In this document: positions 8,872-18,821 of the stretch, piece by piece
Layout of the letters: each line of letters opens with the position of its first letter
Position numbering within the stretch: position 1 is the first letter of the stretch
DNA from: Gari tellinella
Taxonomy: Eukaryota > Mollusca > Bivalvia > Cardiida > Psammobiidae
Direction: 5' to 3'
NCBI GenBank assembly: GCA_922989275.2
Contig: OV277866.1
Location: 79,954,328-80,018,327 of the forward strand
DNA: 64,000 bases
Notes under the pieces: generated by a model
Told to the model about the DNA's origin: nothing
The model's database searches: none
Seen by the model: the letters and a program-made list of their open reading frames with translations, nothing else
Translations under genes and position numbers: made by a program

Positions 8872-8989
8872 ATTATACAGCCATGAATATGTACCATAAG
8901 AAATATATTACATTATACAGCTATGAATACGTACCATAAGAAATATATTACATTATACAGCTATGAATACGTACCATAATAAATATATT
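8872..8989 (+). repeat. 40-bp tandem array, right part
   Basis: The array resumes at ATTATACAGCC after the DIRS element and continues for about three units before the family A arm returns. It is in register with the left part once the ATT is counted once. Confidence 0.88.
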
Positions 8990-9322
8990 TTGCTTCTTAG
9001 CAGATGATAGCTTAAGTAGGCTGAAAGTAAAGCAGAATGCACCTTAAGTCGAATTCTTCTTTACTTTCAGCCTACTTTAAGTGGTCACCTTTTTTCAAAT
9101 CTGCTTTTCTTAAAACCTCATGCTTTACGGGGTCACCTGTCTTCAAGACTAGAAATAAACTATGGGGTAAAGGGTTAAACATGATGAAGCTGTGATCAGT
9201 ATATTATGATGATGTTTACTACTCTCACGGTTAGATTTTTATTCAACGGAGACTTCCTTACATCCACATTGGTAACAGCGTCAGTCATAACATTTAACTG
9301 ACATTTATCTATTCTCTTCCCT

Positions 9323-9528
9323 TTAACCTGTTTAATACTGTAAAATATACCATAGGTTTCAATTCTGAAATTTATGTGTTTGTTACTTTATAAACAGTAA
9401 TACAAACAATGCGACAAACAGTTTGGATCCTGATCAGACGCCGAGTAACTCGGCGTCTGATCAGGATCCAGACTGTTTGTAAAGATTAAGTATAAATTCA
9501 TATCCATCATGCATGTTTAAAGGTTTAA
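9323..9528. repeat. B-type hairpin element, diverged termini
   Basis: The hairpin at about 9414-9480 is almost perfect: ACAAACAGTTTGGATCCTGA, tip GCCGAGTAACTCGGC, and the other arm with one change (CCAGACTG for CCAAACTG). Candidate TTAA ends are TTAACCTGTTT and AAAGGTTTAA; these are tentative. Confidence 0.55.
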
Positions 9529-10029
9529 CCGTACTATCAAAATGGTAAATCACAAGCGATAGTTTCAAGTTGTAAATCACAGTGTAATTTAAAATATGGG
9601 TCTCGGCGATATTGTTGTTGAGTCGCTTTATCACTAGTTTATGTACTGAAGCTACTGATGACACTATACTCTCCATTCAGAGCCAAGCGAGAACACTCTA
9701 ATAAATGAACAGATGCCATTGAAAAGTATGCATGCATTATAATTATTTATATGTTATTTATGTATGATGGAATGACGGTGTTTTATCAGATTGACGGTGT
9801 AATTTAGAATGCACTTTTCACATACTGGTACTTTATGAAACCATTAGTTTGCAATCTTTAACCCCCCATGTAATATTGCCCGAAGTATGTCTGTTTATAA
9901 ATATTTGTTATTGCGGAAAATATTCTGCTGTTTTGAGATGAAAATGTTTGTACCAAAATGTCAAATGATTTTGGATCCTGATTGAATGCAGCATTACTTG
10001 TATCTTGTGTGTGGTCTGTATGTAGACTA
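9529..10029. other. Unique AT-rich DNA
   Basis: Nothing recognised apart from a degenerate GATTTTGGATCCTGATTGAATGC hairpin arm near 9968-9990. Short frames here lack protein features. Confidence 0.4.
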
Positions 10030-10110
10030 TTAATCCTTTACCCCATAGCCTGCTTCTAGTTTTGAAGATACGTGGCCACTTAAAGCAGGTTGAAAGTAAA
10101 GCAAAATGCA
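10030..10110. repeat. Family A MITE, left half only
   Basis: TTAATCCTTTACCCCATAGCC through GCAGGTTGAAAGTAAAGC, then the match stops in the hairpin arm. Confidence 0.6.
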
Positions 10111-10511
10111 TATATTGCAGCAAAATCTCCTTGTATACTTGCTGGCAGATTGAATCAAAAATCTAACTTGTGATCTAAAGACAACGCAGTATTAAATTTG
10201 CCCTACAAAATGGAGGAATATTTTTAAAGTTCAGTATTGTAAACTAGTTTCATTCTCAAAGAATTGATTTTTTGTCAGTTAAATTTGAGATTCTAATTTA
10301 AACAAAAAACCCTCACTTTTCTTCCTCGCTATATTATAGCATGGGGACCATTTGCACACTGCATCCAGCTACCAGTACGATATAGATCAATTACTGAACA
10401 AAGTTTGAGATAAAAACTGTTTTACATTTTAATTGATCCTTCTTTAACTCAAAAATATAAAAATAATTTACAAACATTTCAGACATTAATTATGGGTAAG
10501 AAAATAGTTAT
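10111..10511. other. Unique AT-rich DNA
   Basis: No repeat, RNA gene or coding signal recognised. Confidence 0.4.
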
Positions 10512-10660
10512 CAGGGCTCCAGATATGAGGGAGTAAAGAGAACAAATCCAACATTTTCTCACTCATTTCAGCATCAAATCCCATGATGTTACTACTCATT
10601 AGAATCGTCTCGAAGAGACGATTCTAATGAGTAGTAACACCATAGGGTTTACTGCAGAAA
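10512..10660. repeat. Family D MITE, right end missing
   Basis: Starts CAGGGCTCCAGATATGAGGG. The hairpin about 10590-10638 reads ACTCATTAGAATCGTCTC, GAAGAGACGATTCTAATGAG, which pairs perfectly. The right end stops after a poly-A/poly-T run with no CTTATCTGGAGCCCTG terminus. Confidence 0.7.
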
Positions 10661-11469
10661 TAAAAAAAATTTTTTTTAGCTAGCGGCTGCATATAAGACA
10701 TACTTAAGCTTCAACTGCAAATCATTAAAAACCAGAAGAAATTATTTTCCTGAAAATGTTTGGAAACAAATTAACGCCTTTTTGTAAATAAAAACGGGCT
10801 AGGATTTAGTTTTCAACAGCTGCAGAATATATTTTGCAGATGTTGAATTTTAACTTTTCAAGTGCTAAAGTGTGTAGACTTAGATAAATATTTTACAGCA
10901 GTACGGATCTAGATCAGATGTAAAGAAACTTGGAATCTGACTTTGATCCGACTTTGCTACACATTATTATGGCTCATAATTTTAAATGAAGGAATATAGG
11001 TTGATATTTTGATCTTTTACTAATGAAGTTTCAAGGGTATATGACATTAATTTTGTTTAGCACTAAGGGTAAACCCTTATCATGTAATATTTTCTGGTTC
11101 AAAATTGTCATCAACAAAGTACTCAAATTTAGTGAGTATGACTTATTAAAAGAAAATAGAAGAATTATGGGTAACAAATAGTTTAGATCCTTATTTAAGG
11201 TCTTTTTCCTGATCTAACTGTTACCAAGTTCAAGTTTTGTTGAACCTAGCAGAATTGAGGTTAATTTTTAAAAAAATCTTTTTTGTCATGTAATCTAAAA
11301 GACGATGATGTGAGATTTGTGCCACCGATGATGTGAGATGTGTGCCACCGGTACCCTGTAATGGTAGAGTGGTGACAGCCTGCACTGGGTGGTCCTCCTG
11401 GGTACCGGTAACCATCAACACCATGCATGGACCTGTTTAAAATAAGCTCATTACATTTTCAAACAGTGT
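10661..11469. other. Unique DNA with decayed hairpins
   Basis: Decayed B-type hairpins lie near 10903-10960 and 11170-11225. At about 11301-11350 a unit of roughly 25 bp (GATGATGTGAGATTTGTGCC) is present twice in tandem, followed by a more GC-rich stretch to 11420. No gene is supported. Confidence 0.4.
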
Positions 11470-11669
11470 AGTTTTATGCCTTTAGTTTGTATTTCCATTA
11501 AAGTTCCAAAGTCATGAATATGCACCACATAAGTAATATTTTCTTATATTCTTGCACATGGTAGCTGAAAGCAGGGTGTGCTATAAAGTGCATTCTGCTT
11601 TACTTTCAACCTGCTTTAAGTGGTCACCTGTTTTCAACACGAAACATGTAGGCTATGGTGTAATGGGTT
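11470..11669. repeat. Family A MITE, deleted
   Basis: Left arm AAGTCATGAATATGCACC, partial hairpin with a good right arm (GCATTCTGCTTTACTTTCAACC), right end GTGTAATGGGTTTA. The left terminus is decayed. Confidence 0.6.
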
Positions 11670-11930
11670 TATCCATTACCCCATAATGTTTTATCCTGTT
11701 ACTAGTTTTGAAGATAGGTGACCACTTAAAGCAGGTTGAAAGTAAAGAAGAATGTGCTTTAAGGCGCATACTGCTTTACTTTCAGCTTTCTTTTAGCTGC
11801 CATCTGCAAGGAGATAGAAAGTATTTCTTTTGATACATGTTTAAGACTGTATAAATTGTAGCTATTTTCTTCAATGGAGGAATGAATCAATTGTGCTAAA
11901 GGACGTTCTATAATGGGGGAAAGGGTAAAA
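11669..11930. repeat. Family A MITE, complete
   Basis: Shares its left flank with the previous copy (GGGTTTATCCATTACCCC). The hairpin about 11712-11795 is imperfect in the right arm (CAGCTTTCTTTTAG). Right end ATGGGGGAAAGGGTAA. Confidence 0.7.
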
Positions 11931-12275
11931 TTAATCAGCTCATGGTATTTGAAAAGGGAGACTACTCTAGCTTTTATCATCCTACCCATAAAGTTTTCAC
12001 ATAAGATTTCATTATCAATGTACAAGACTTGTGCCAGACCCGTAAATTTCTCCTGTCTAGTGTTCAAGCTACCCTTAAGCAAACATCTTGAGTGTTAAGC
12101 TAACACAATAAATTAGCGTTTGTGTTTTGCGGACACTTTTACAGGACACACTTTTGTGTAAAGCAGATAAAATTGGCCATTTGTGGTCTTTGTGATGGAA
12201 TGTTAGATTTATAGGATGTTACACTCGTGTCAAAGTTAGTCTACGAGGTGTCAAGCATTATTGAATAAAAAAATG
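11931..12275. other. Unique DNA
   Basis: No repeat or gene recognised. Overlapping frames on both strands in this region extend into the MITE and are not supported. Confidence 0.35.
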
Positions 12276-12359
12276 CAGGTTTCCAGATAAGAGGGAGTTA
12301 ACTGAACAAATCCAACATTTTCTCACTCATTTCATCACCGAACCCTATGGTGTTACTAC

Positions 12360-12523
12360 TGTAACGTGCAAACCGTAAGACCCAGCAACAACAAACCCCG
12401 TCGGTGCAAAGCTTAAGCTCACACCAAGAGATGTTTGTTGCGCTATATAATTGACTCTACTTCCCAACATACAACGGTTTGGGAAGCCTCATTTGCATAT
12501 ACCAACGTACTACGTACGTTACA
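12360..12523 (-). repeat. TRIM LTR (3' LTR on the minus strand)
   Basis: 164 bp, TG...CA. Differs from its partner only in GCAAACCG against GCAAATCG, one substitution in 164. Confidence 0.87.
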
Positions 12524-12526
12524 TAA

Positions 12527-12537
12527 CTCTCCCCTCC
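12527..12537 (-). promoter_or_regulatory. TRIM polypurine tract
   Basis: On the minus strand GGAGGGGAGAG lies a few bases before the LTR, the expected place for the plus-strand primer of reverse transcription. Confidence 0.65.
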
Positions 12538-12610
12538 GAGAAGTCTCGTCCCGAGACTTGGACCCTGGGAGAACCGTGGGCAAGGCAACTCCGGTCTGGC
12601 AGTTGTCATT

Positions 12611-12625
12611 ATCCCACCGCTGCCA
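12611..12625 (-). promoter_or_regulatory. TRIM primer binding site, tRNA-Leu type
   Basis: Minus-strand TGGCAGCGGTGGGAT lies five bases inside the 5' LTR. It is complementary to ATCCCACCGCTGCCA, the 3' end of some metazoan tRNA-Leu genes (from memory of tRNA-Leu-AAG). The match includes the terminal CCA complement. Confidence 0.75.
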
Positions 12626-12630
12626 CCATT

Positions 12631-12794
12631 TGTAACGTGCAAATCGTAAGACCCAGCAACAACAAACCCCGTCGGTGCAAAGCTTAAGCTCACACCAAGA
12701 GATGTTTGTTGCGCTATATAATTGACTCTACTTCCCAACATACAACGGTTTGGGAAGCCTCATTTGCATATACCAACGTACTACGTACGTTACA
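12631..12794 (-). repeat. TRIM LTR (5' LTR on the minus strand)
   Basis: Second 164-bp copy, followed by the CTAC target duplication and then the interrupted family D hairpin. Confidence 0.87.
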
Positions 12795-12907
12795 CTACTT
12801 ATTTGAATCGTCTCGAAGAGACAATTCAAATGAGTAGTGACACCATAGGATTTAATGCAGAAATAAAGATTTTAATTTTTGAAATAATTCCCTTATCGAG
12901 AGCCCTT

Positions 12908-13087
12908 AAAAAAATGTCAAATGTTTTTGTGATCTGGCTGGTCTCCCTGTTACAATCATTGACTGCTACTGAACATAGCTGGGATTCGAAGTATGTTTGA
13001 AACTTTAGATCCACAGGAAAGCTTCAAATAAACTTGATGTAATAGAGAAATGTTATGGACCCTTTCCTATATTGTTTGTTGTAGTCT
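12908..13087. other. Unique DNA
   Basis: Begins with the right copy of the AAAAAAATG duplication; nothing else recognised. Confidence 0.35.
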
Positions 13088-13494
13088 TTAACCCTTTATT
13101 TCATATCATGACAGGGATCCAGGTAAAGGTTCAGTATTTCAAAATCTTAAAAATCTCTATTTCTGCATTAAACCCTTTGGTTTAACTACTCATTAGAATC
13201 GTTTCGAAGAAACAATTCTAATGAGTAGTAACACCATAGGATTTGGTGCAGTATAATGTAGAATATGTTGGATAACTCCTCCTTTTCTTGAACCCTGTCT
13301 TATTCTAGTTTTGAAGACAGGCAGACATATGTAAGTGCACTTACATGTTAAGCAGGTTGAAAGCTAAAAGCAAAATGTGCCTTAAGGTAACATTCTGCTT
13401 TACTTTCAGTCTGCTTTAAGGCTATCTTTTGTTAACATTTTCATTAATATATGAAATGGGACTATTTTCTTCTGTATATGGAGTGAAGGGTTAA
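13088..13494. repeat. Family A MITE interrupted by family D
   Basis: TTAACCCTTTATTTCATA, then the D copy at 13112-13297, then TTCTAGTTTTGAAGACAGG, a hairpin about 13350-13424, and GGAGTGAAGGGTTAA. Confidence 0.7.
13112..13297. repeat. Family D MITE nested in family A
   Basis: CAGGGATCCAGGTAAAGG to CTTGAACCCTG. The hairpin ACTCATTAGAATCGTTTCGAAGAAACAATTCTAATGAG shows paired changes (GTTTC/GAAAC in place of GTCTC/GAGAC). Confidence 0.72.
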
Positions 13495-13696
13495 GTAAGG
13501 AAGCAATTTAAGTTTAATTTTGGTAATAGAAAACCATGTCTATAAACATTGTGCATATAAACTTCCTGTTTGATTATCTTAATATCAATTGCTTAATACA
13601 ACACTCCAAGTAGACAAATATTGAACAGTCTAAAGTACTACAAAAACCTAAAACAGTTATTATAAAAACGACTTGAGTACTTCCTATTTTATTTTG
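13495..13696. other. Unique AT-rich DNA
   Basis: Nothing recognised. Confidence 0.35.
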
Positions 13697-13770
13697 TCTA
13701 ATGCAGTACACAAGAATTGCAGGAAGCTCCTTTAGGAGCTTTCTGCAATACTTGTGTACTACATTTTACA
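13697..13770. repeat. Family E-type hairpin
   Basis: TAATGCAGTACACAAGAATTGCAGGAAGCTCC pairs with GGAGCTTTCTGCAATACTTGTGTACTACATT. One arm has GCAGGAAG where the other has CTTTCTGC. Terminal repeats are not clear. Confidence 0.65.
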
Positions 13771-13818
13771 GTATCCTATCCTGGCAGTGTATTAAAACCA
13801 GAAAATAATGGATAATAC

Positions 13819-14012
13819 TAGGGCTCTAGCTAAGAGGGAGTTATTTGAACAAATGTAACATTTTCTCACTCATTTCAGCACCAATTCTATGGTGTGACTA
13901 CTCATTAGAATCGTCTCGAAGAGACAATTCTAATGAGTAGGTCACACCATAGGGTTTAAATCAGTAATAAAGATTTTAGTTTTTGAAAAACTCCCCTTAA
14001 TATGGAGCTCTG
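13819..14012. repeat. Family D MITE with 6-bp duplication
   Basis: TAGGGCTCTAGCTAAGAGGG to AATATGGAGCTCTG, flanked by TAATAC on both sides (13813-13818, 14013-14018). The hairpin about 13899-13942 is intact. Confidence 0.8.
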
Positions 14013-14018
14013 TAATAC

Positions 14019-14290
14019 TATCTTTTTTGATTGGCCTAATAATTAATAGAAGTTTGACTGTATGATATATGGCTGTCTGTCTTTTATGGTCATATCATCC
14101 TTTTGCCCAAACATGATGAAAACATGTTAACAAAGTCATAAGATATTAGTGGTTGTGGTCAGTGTACACAGGTTGCAGGGTCTGTAAAGAATATTATACT
14201 CTCCATTCTTGGGGTATATTAGATGCACCCAATCACCCTGTGAATTAATATTTTCAAAATTCAAATTATTTTCCAGCTGATCTTAACACA
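14019..14290. other. Unique DNA
   Basis: Nothing recognised. Confidence 0.35.
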
Positions 14291-14509
14291 TACAGTACGA
14301 CCTACGATTTCTGTAACGATCAACAAATCATTGCAGTAGACAAGAAAGAAGATTTTCATATACTGAAGGCTCCTTAATGCAGGATAAAAGTAATGCAGAA
14401 AGCTCCTGGAGGAGCTTTCTGCATTACTTTTGTCCTGCATTAAGCAATCACCTGTCTTAATTAACCAATTAGGCTTGTACGGAGCTGCTGAAGAGAGGTG
14501 TGACTGTTA
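14291..14509. repeat. Family E MITE
   Basis: TACAGTACGACCTACGATT at the left, GAAGAGAGGTGTGACTGTTA at the right, and a strong hairpin about 14376-14446 (TTAATGCAGGATAAAAGTAA, GCAGAAAGCTCC, GGAGCTTTCTGC). TA and CAGT-like ends point to a Tc1/mariner-type helper (inference). Confidence 0.72.
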
Positions 14510-15715
14510 TAAACAGTCTGTGTGTTCTCCCGATAACTGCCAATATTATATGATGAATTAGAATGTATCCTCCCTGAAAGTGTGCTCCTGTTTAAACTAC
14601 CGAAAGAAAACCAGCTGGAATTTTCGATCTCTTTATTGGCGATTAAAGTCTTTATTGTCTTTTTAAGAGGCTTGTGGTTTAGATTTATAGGCCAGGCTGT
14701 ATGTATGCTTGAAACACGATTTGGATCCAAACTGTTTAGAATATTTTGAAGCTTAGTTGTAGGAACTGTATTTGAATGGTAGAAATTGATGGGATAATAC
14801 TCCACCGCGTTTAAATCCCACGTGTGAACAATCTTGCAGCAGGAAAGCGTGACTTATCTTATTAATTTATAAATTGGGAATGTTTTTTAGCCCATTCACA
14901 GAAATTTGATCAAAATTAGGGCTTAAGAATAGACCTGTGATCGGGCACAACTTCACTGTGACCCTCTGTTCAACACTTTCACTCGCATATCGTCATCTTT
15001 TTAAAAACTATTATCATCGGTTTCTTTTTGTTAATTTAGAATTTTGGCATTTTGACTGTAAAACATGGAACAATTGTAAAACAGTTTGTATTCTCACATG
15101 TTTCAAAGGTACCTAAGCGTTTGGTCTGGATCCTAAACTGTTTGAAAATGACAGTGGAGTCCCAAGTGGTTGCGGAAAGGAGTTCAAGATGGCTATATGC
15201 AGTCCCACCTGATAGGATTAAACCTTATCCTGCCCTGATGTCGTCTGTTACGAATTAATGTCTACAAATTTGGCCAAATTCAGATTTATGCATTTTCAAA
15301 ATTGAAGAAACCTAAAGACAGGTGTTGAACAGTTTTGATCCAGATCAGATGTTGTTTGATGCTAAATGTGATCTCGGTTCACGTATTGCCAAGTATCACA
15401 TAAATTGCAATCGGCAGAATAAGGATTCAACCTTTAATTGCTAAAATTTAAACTCTTTAAATATTGTCAGCTTAAAATTTGGATATGGCGACTATTTCTT
15501 CTTCCATCCATGTTGGCAGTAATCCTTTTTCAAAGACAAATAGTTTGGATCTTGATCAGACCCAATATGTCTGGATCCACATTGATTGCAGAGGTCTTGA
15601 AGATTTGGTAGTCTGTTTGCAAGATTAAAATTGCAGGTCAGAGTCTCGGAGTTGATTCAAAGCTCCTTTGAGTAGGTTGATTTACATTTCAGTGGAGTAT
15701 GTTGACTTCATTATT
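14510..15715. other. Unique DNA with decayed B hairpins
   Basis: Decayed B-type hairpins are visible at about 14715-14745, 15075-15145, 15325-15385 and 15536-15600. The 114- and 68-codon frames in this stretch include hairpin text and have no domain signature. Confidence 0.4.
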
Positions 15716-15933
15716 TTAACTCTTTGCAGACTCAGCGGAGGAATCATAATTATCATTCTGTTCACACAGTTTAGATCCTGATGAGACGCAGCATTATGCA
15801 GCGTCTCATCAGGAACTAAACTGTTTGATACTCTGATCATATTTTTTATCTTTTTTAAAAAAAATCTGTTTTTAGAACAATAGTAGACAACAATTGTTGC
15901 AGACGAAAATTTACCCAGCATGCAAAGAGTTAA
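15716..15933. repeat. Family B MITE, TTAA to TTAA
   Basis: Starts TTAACTCTTTGCAGACTC and ends CCCAGCATGCAAAGAGTTAA. The hairpin about 15769-15829 has tip GCAGCATTATGCAGC and a small deletion in the right arm (CAGGAACTAAACTG). Confidence 0.82.
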
Positions 15934-16162
15934 AATCCCGTACTCGATCACCTTGAGGGTGGGTTTGTCTGGTATTATTGATGTCAAATTTTTAATTACG
16001 CTTCAGACCAGAAGAGGGTAAGAGCTACGAATAGCAATCTTTTAAGCGTCAAAGAAAAAATTGGATTTCTTTATGAATGAAAGCAAAGGTGTTTACTTTG
16101 GAAGAGCTTATTGTTAGATGTGTGTACGGTTTTCACTGCCCTATGATCAGCATATTGGTATT
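15934..16162. other. Unique DNA
   Basis: Nothing recognised. Confidence 0.35.
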
Positions 16163-16412
16163 TTAACCCTTTCTTGCAGAGAAGTGCCCTTTATCGCATT
16201 CAGTTTATTTCTTCACTGAAGAAAATAGTTCCAATCTATACAGCCATGAATATGTATCATAAGAAATAATTTTTTTATTCTTTCAGATGGTAGCTTAAAC
16301 CAGGCTGAAAGTAAACAGAATGCACCTTAAGGTGCATTCTGCTTTCTTTCAACCTGTTTTAAGAAGTCGCCTATTATCAAAAGTAGAAACAGGCTATGGG
16401 ATAAAGGGTTAA
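16163..16412. repeat. Family A MITE, complete
   Basis: TTAACCCTTTCTTGCAG to TGGGATAAAGGGTTAA. Hairpin about 16292-16362, with one base lost in each arm (GTAAACAG and CTTTCTTTC). Confidence 0.8.
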
Positions 16413-16653
16413 CCATAACCCATTACCACATACTCTTTCTAGTTTTAAAGACACATGACCACATAAAGCAGATTGAAAGTAAAGCTAAATGAGTCTTAGG
16501 CCCTATTCTTGTTTACTACCACCCTGTTTTAAGCTACAATCTGCTAAGATGTAGAAAATTGTATAAAATGGAACAGTTACTGTTTGCTGCAAAAAAAGTT
16601 TTATTGATTACAGTGTGAATACGGCATGCTACATTTTGGTTGTTTTATTAATA
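16413..16653. repeat. Family A MITE, decayed
   Basis: Adjoins the previous copy (TTAACCATAACCCATTACC). The hairpin is largely unpaired (AAGCTAAATGAGTCTTAGGC against GGCCCTATTCTTG). It fades out near 16570. Confidence 0.5.
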
Positions 16654-16686
16654 TTAAAGCATGCTGAAAGTAGTGCAGAATATGCC

Positions 16687-16937
16687 TTAACCAATTACCC
16701 CATAGCCTATTTCTAATATTGACGATAGTAGACAACTAAAAGCAGGTCGAAAGTAAAGCAGAATGCGCCTTAAGGCGCATTATGCTTTACTTTCAGCCTG
16801 CTTTAAGCTACCATCTACTAGAAAATAGAAATTATTTATGATAAATATTCATAACTGAATAATTTGGAACTATTTTCTCCAGTGGAGAAATAAATTAGAG
16901 GCGTAAAAGGTGTATATATCGGGTAATAATGGGTTAA
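16687..16937. repeat. Family A MITE inserted at a hairpin apex
   Basis: TTAACCAATTACCCCATAGCC to GGTAATAATGGGTTAA, with a near-perfect hairpin (GCGCCTTAAGGCGC apex). Flanked by the two halves of another A hairpin. Confidence 0.82.
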
Positions 16938-16970
16938 GGCTCATTCTGCCTTACCTCCAATTAACCTGCT

Positions 16971-17222
16971 TTAACCCATTACCCCATAGCTGTTTCTAGA
17001 TTTGAAAATAGGTGACCACTTAGAGCAGTTTGAAAGTAAAGCAGAATACACCTTAAGGTGCATTCTGCTTTACTTACAGCCTGCTTTAAGTTATTATTTC
17101 CTTGGATAACAAACATATTTCTTATGGTATACATGCATAACTATATAAAGTGAAAGTAATTCTCTTCAGTTGAGGAATAAATTAAAAGCATAAAAAGGCG
17201 CATTTATGGAGTAAAGGGTTAA
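16971..17222. repeat. Family A MITE inserted at a hairpin base
   Basis: TTAACCCATTACCCCATAGC to GAGTAAAGGGTTAA. Sits in the TTAA of CTGCTTTAAG, the hairpin base of the host copy. Confidence 0.82.
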
Positions 17223-17265
17223 GTAAGGTCACCTGTCTTCAAAACTAGAACAGGCTAAGGGTTAA

Positions 17266-17798
17266 AGTAACCATAAAAAACAAAGATGAAAGAGGAAATA
17301 TAACAGTTTATTCTTGTATTATCTTTCTTATGGCTGCAGAATATTGATTCTGGAAACGTGTGAGGCAAATTTTATCTAGGAAAAATAGAATTAGATAGGG
17401 ATGGTAAGTACTTTTTATGATGCAATTCTACATTATCGAGATAAATATATTGCCTTTGTCCAATTTTTCCAACGATTGTTTTTTTTTGTTTTTTGTTTTT
17501 TTTCAAGAACTACAAAGTGCATTTTATATGGATTTGAAATACTCACTTGTACAGTCATGTCATTGTATTTTTTGTTTTGAAATTTCATTTTTTTGTGATA
17601 TAAAAATATCTTTTCCAAAAACAAACATGCGCTTACTTTCTCAATTTGAATTGACAGGAAAAAATAGTAGATAAAGTCATGGAGGAAAGAAGAGCGAAAG
17701 ATGAGATTGTATCAAACAGCCACCGACATGTCTTTGTGGAGAGAGAAAGACAAGTAGAAATTTTAACCTTATGATGATGTCTGCTTCAAAATTGTCTA
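17266..17798. other. Unique AT-rich DNA
   Basis: Contains a T-rich run at about 17480-17510. A pyrimidine-AG / GTAAGT pair brackets 17340-17403, but that interval has stops in all frames. No gene is supported. Confidence 0.35.
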
Positions 17799-18041
17799 TT
17801 CAACCTTTCCTCCCTGAAATAGACCATTCCGTTTCACAATTTAGTACAATGCATTTTAACTTTACAAGGTTGTTTTAAACAATATATTGTAATATGACAA
17901 ATAGGGTAGACCCTGATCAGAGGGCTCCTTAAGGAGCCCTCTGTTAAAGGTCTACACTGTTTGCATAGGACAAGTGTACTCCTCACATGTATGCCTTTTG
18001 CAAATGACACATATATGCGTGACTAGGGTTCAAAGAATTAA
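17799..18041. repeat. Family C MITE
   Basis: CAACCTTTCCTCCCTGAAAT at the left, GACTAGGGTTCAAAGAATTAA at the right. Hairpin about 17901-17962: GTAGACCCTGATCAGAGGGCTCCTT with a right arm altered to CCCTCTGTTAAAGGTCTAC. Confidence 0.75.
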
Positions 18042-18214
18042 ACCCCTAATACTTGTTCGGTTCTTTATAATATATAGAAATTATATCCATTTAAGACTGT
18101 TTAAAGATTGCCACAAGAGCAGATAGAAGTTGGAGAGATCCCTTTAAAATAGTTGTGTACAATTTATTTTGCTACAAACAGGGGCAAATTTAGGGGTTTG
18201 AAAGGGCTTAATAG
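18042..18214. other. Unique DNA
   Basis: Nothing recognised. Confidence 0.3.
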
Positions 18215-18423
18215 TACAGTGAACCTCTCTTCAGTAACATTAGGCACATACTGGAAAAGATCATTATATTTTAAGGGTTGCTGATTGCTTAATGCAGGAC
18301 AAAATTTAACAATGCAGAAAGCTCTTTATGTATTGCTTTTGGCATTCATTAAGCTACCAGCTTTGTTGGAGACTTAAATTAGGACTTTTTCAGGTTTCAC
18401 TAAATGAAAGAGGTCTTACTGTA
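18215..18423. repeat. Family E MITE with decayed hairpin
   Basis: TACAGTGAACCTCTCTTCAG to AAAGAGGTCTTACTGTA. The hairpin about 18288-18356 has lost part of both arms. Confidence 0.7.
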
Positions 18424-18612
18424 ATTCCAAAATGTTGGGTGTGTCATTATGTTTCACTATACATGTATGTTTGTCAATTGTAGGGAGTCATTTGATAGGT
18501 TTTGTTTCAAAAATGTTACCAAATAAAGGGATCAGGCTGCCTTTAGTGTAAAACTGTACCTTTAATCTGTCAGTCATACAAAATGTGTTCATTTCGCTGT
18601 CCATCTAACTCA
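18424..18612. other. Unique DNA
   Basis: Nothing recognised. Confidence 0.3.
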
Positions 18613-18821
18613 TACAGTGGAATCCCTCTTTTACGACCACTTAATTGTGTTAATTATAAGGTGTTTATGACAGGTGACTGCTTAAAGCAAGGTGACAGTA
18701 AAACAGAAAGCTCCTACAGGAGCTTTCTGTTTTACCGTCACATTGCTTTAAGCTGTCACCTGTCTTTTATCCAATCATTAAGTCTTCGTTTAAGTGGTCC
18801 TAATAGAGAGGTACAACTGTA
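18613..18821. repeat. Family E MITE, complete
   Basis: TACAGTGGAATCCCTCTTTT to TAATAGAGAGGTACAACTGTA. The hairpin about 18680-18754 reads GCTTAAAGCAAGGTGACAGT, AAACAGAAAGCTCCTACAGGAGC and back, nearly perfect. Confidence 0.8.

Larger units (their letters stand above)
3691..9178. repeat. Family A MITE hosting a tandem array and DIRS
   Basis: The left end TTAACCCTTTATCCCATACATACG and the left arm run to 3760. The right part (GCAGATGATAGCTTAAGTAGGCTG, a hairpin at about 9012-9082, then CTATGGGGTAAAGGGTTAA) resumes at 8990. Between them lie the expanded 40-bp array and the DIRS insertion. Removing both leaves a family A copy with one extra duplicated arm piece near 9110-9140. Confidence 0.75.
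12360..12794 (-). mobile_element. TRIM: 435-bp LTR retrotransposon miniature
   Basis: Two 164-bp direct repeats, each starting TGTAACGT and ending ACGTTACA, flank a 107-bp core. A 4-bp duplication CTAC (12356-12359, 12795-12798) marks the insertion. On the minus strand the core begins, five bases after the LTR, with a 15-nt tRNA-Leu-type primer site and ends with a purine run beside the other LTR. There is no coding capacity, so a full-length relative must supply the proteins. The LTRs differ at one position by eye, so the insertion is recent. Confidence 0.88.
12276..12907. repeat. Family D MITE interrupted by a TRIM
   Basis: Left CAGGTTTCCAGATAAGAGGG, right CCCTTATCGAGAGCCCTT, flanked by AAAAAAATG on both sides (12267-12275 and 12908-12916; poly-A makes the exact duplication length ambiguous). 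The LTR miniature splits the left base of the hairpin at GTTACTAC. Confidence 0.8.
16654..17265. repeat. Family A host with two nested A insertions
   Basis: Reading around the two insertions: AAGCATGCTGAAAGTAGTGC..ATATGCC, TTAA, [insert 16691-16933], TTAA, GGCTCATTCTGCC..AACCTGCT, TTAA, [insert 16975-17218], TTAA, GTAAGGTCACCTGTCTTC..GGCTAAGGGTTAA. Joined, this is one family A copy hit at the hairpin apex and at the hairpin base. The left terminus is lost. Confidence 0.72.

Noticed and set aside
12435..12741. Overlapping frames on both strands in the TRIM
   Set aside because: They translate LTR sequence and the primer-site region; the core is 107 bp and cannot encode retroelement proteins.
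12360..12794. Simple tandem duplication rather than a TRIM
   Set aside because: TG/CA borders, the CTAC target duplication, the tRNA-Leu primer site and the purine tract together point to an LTR miniature.
17340..17403. Exon-like interval between GGCTGCAG and GTAAGTA
   Set aside because: All three frames contain stops within 64 nt; only splice-like flanks support it.
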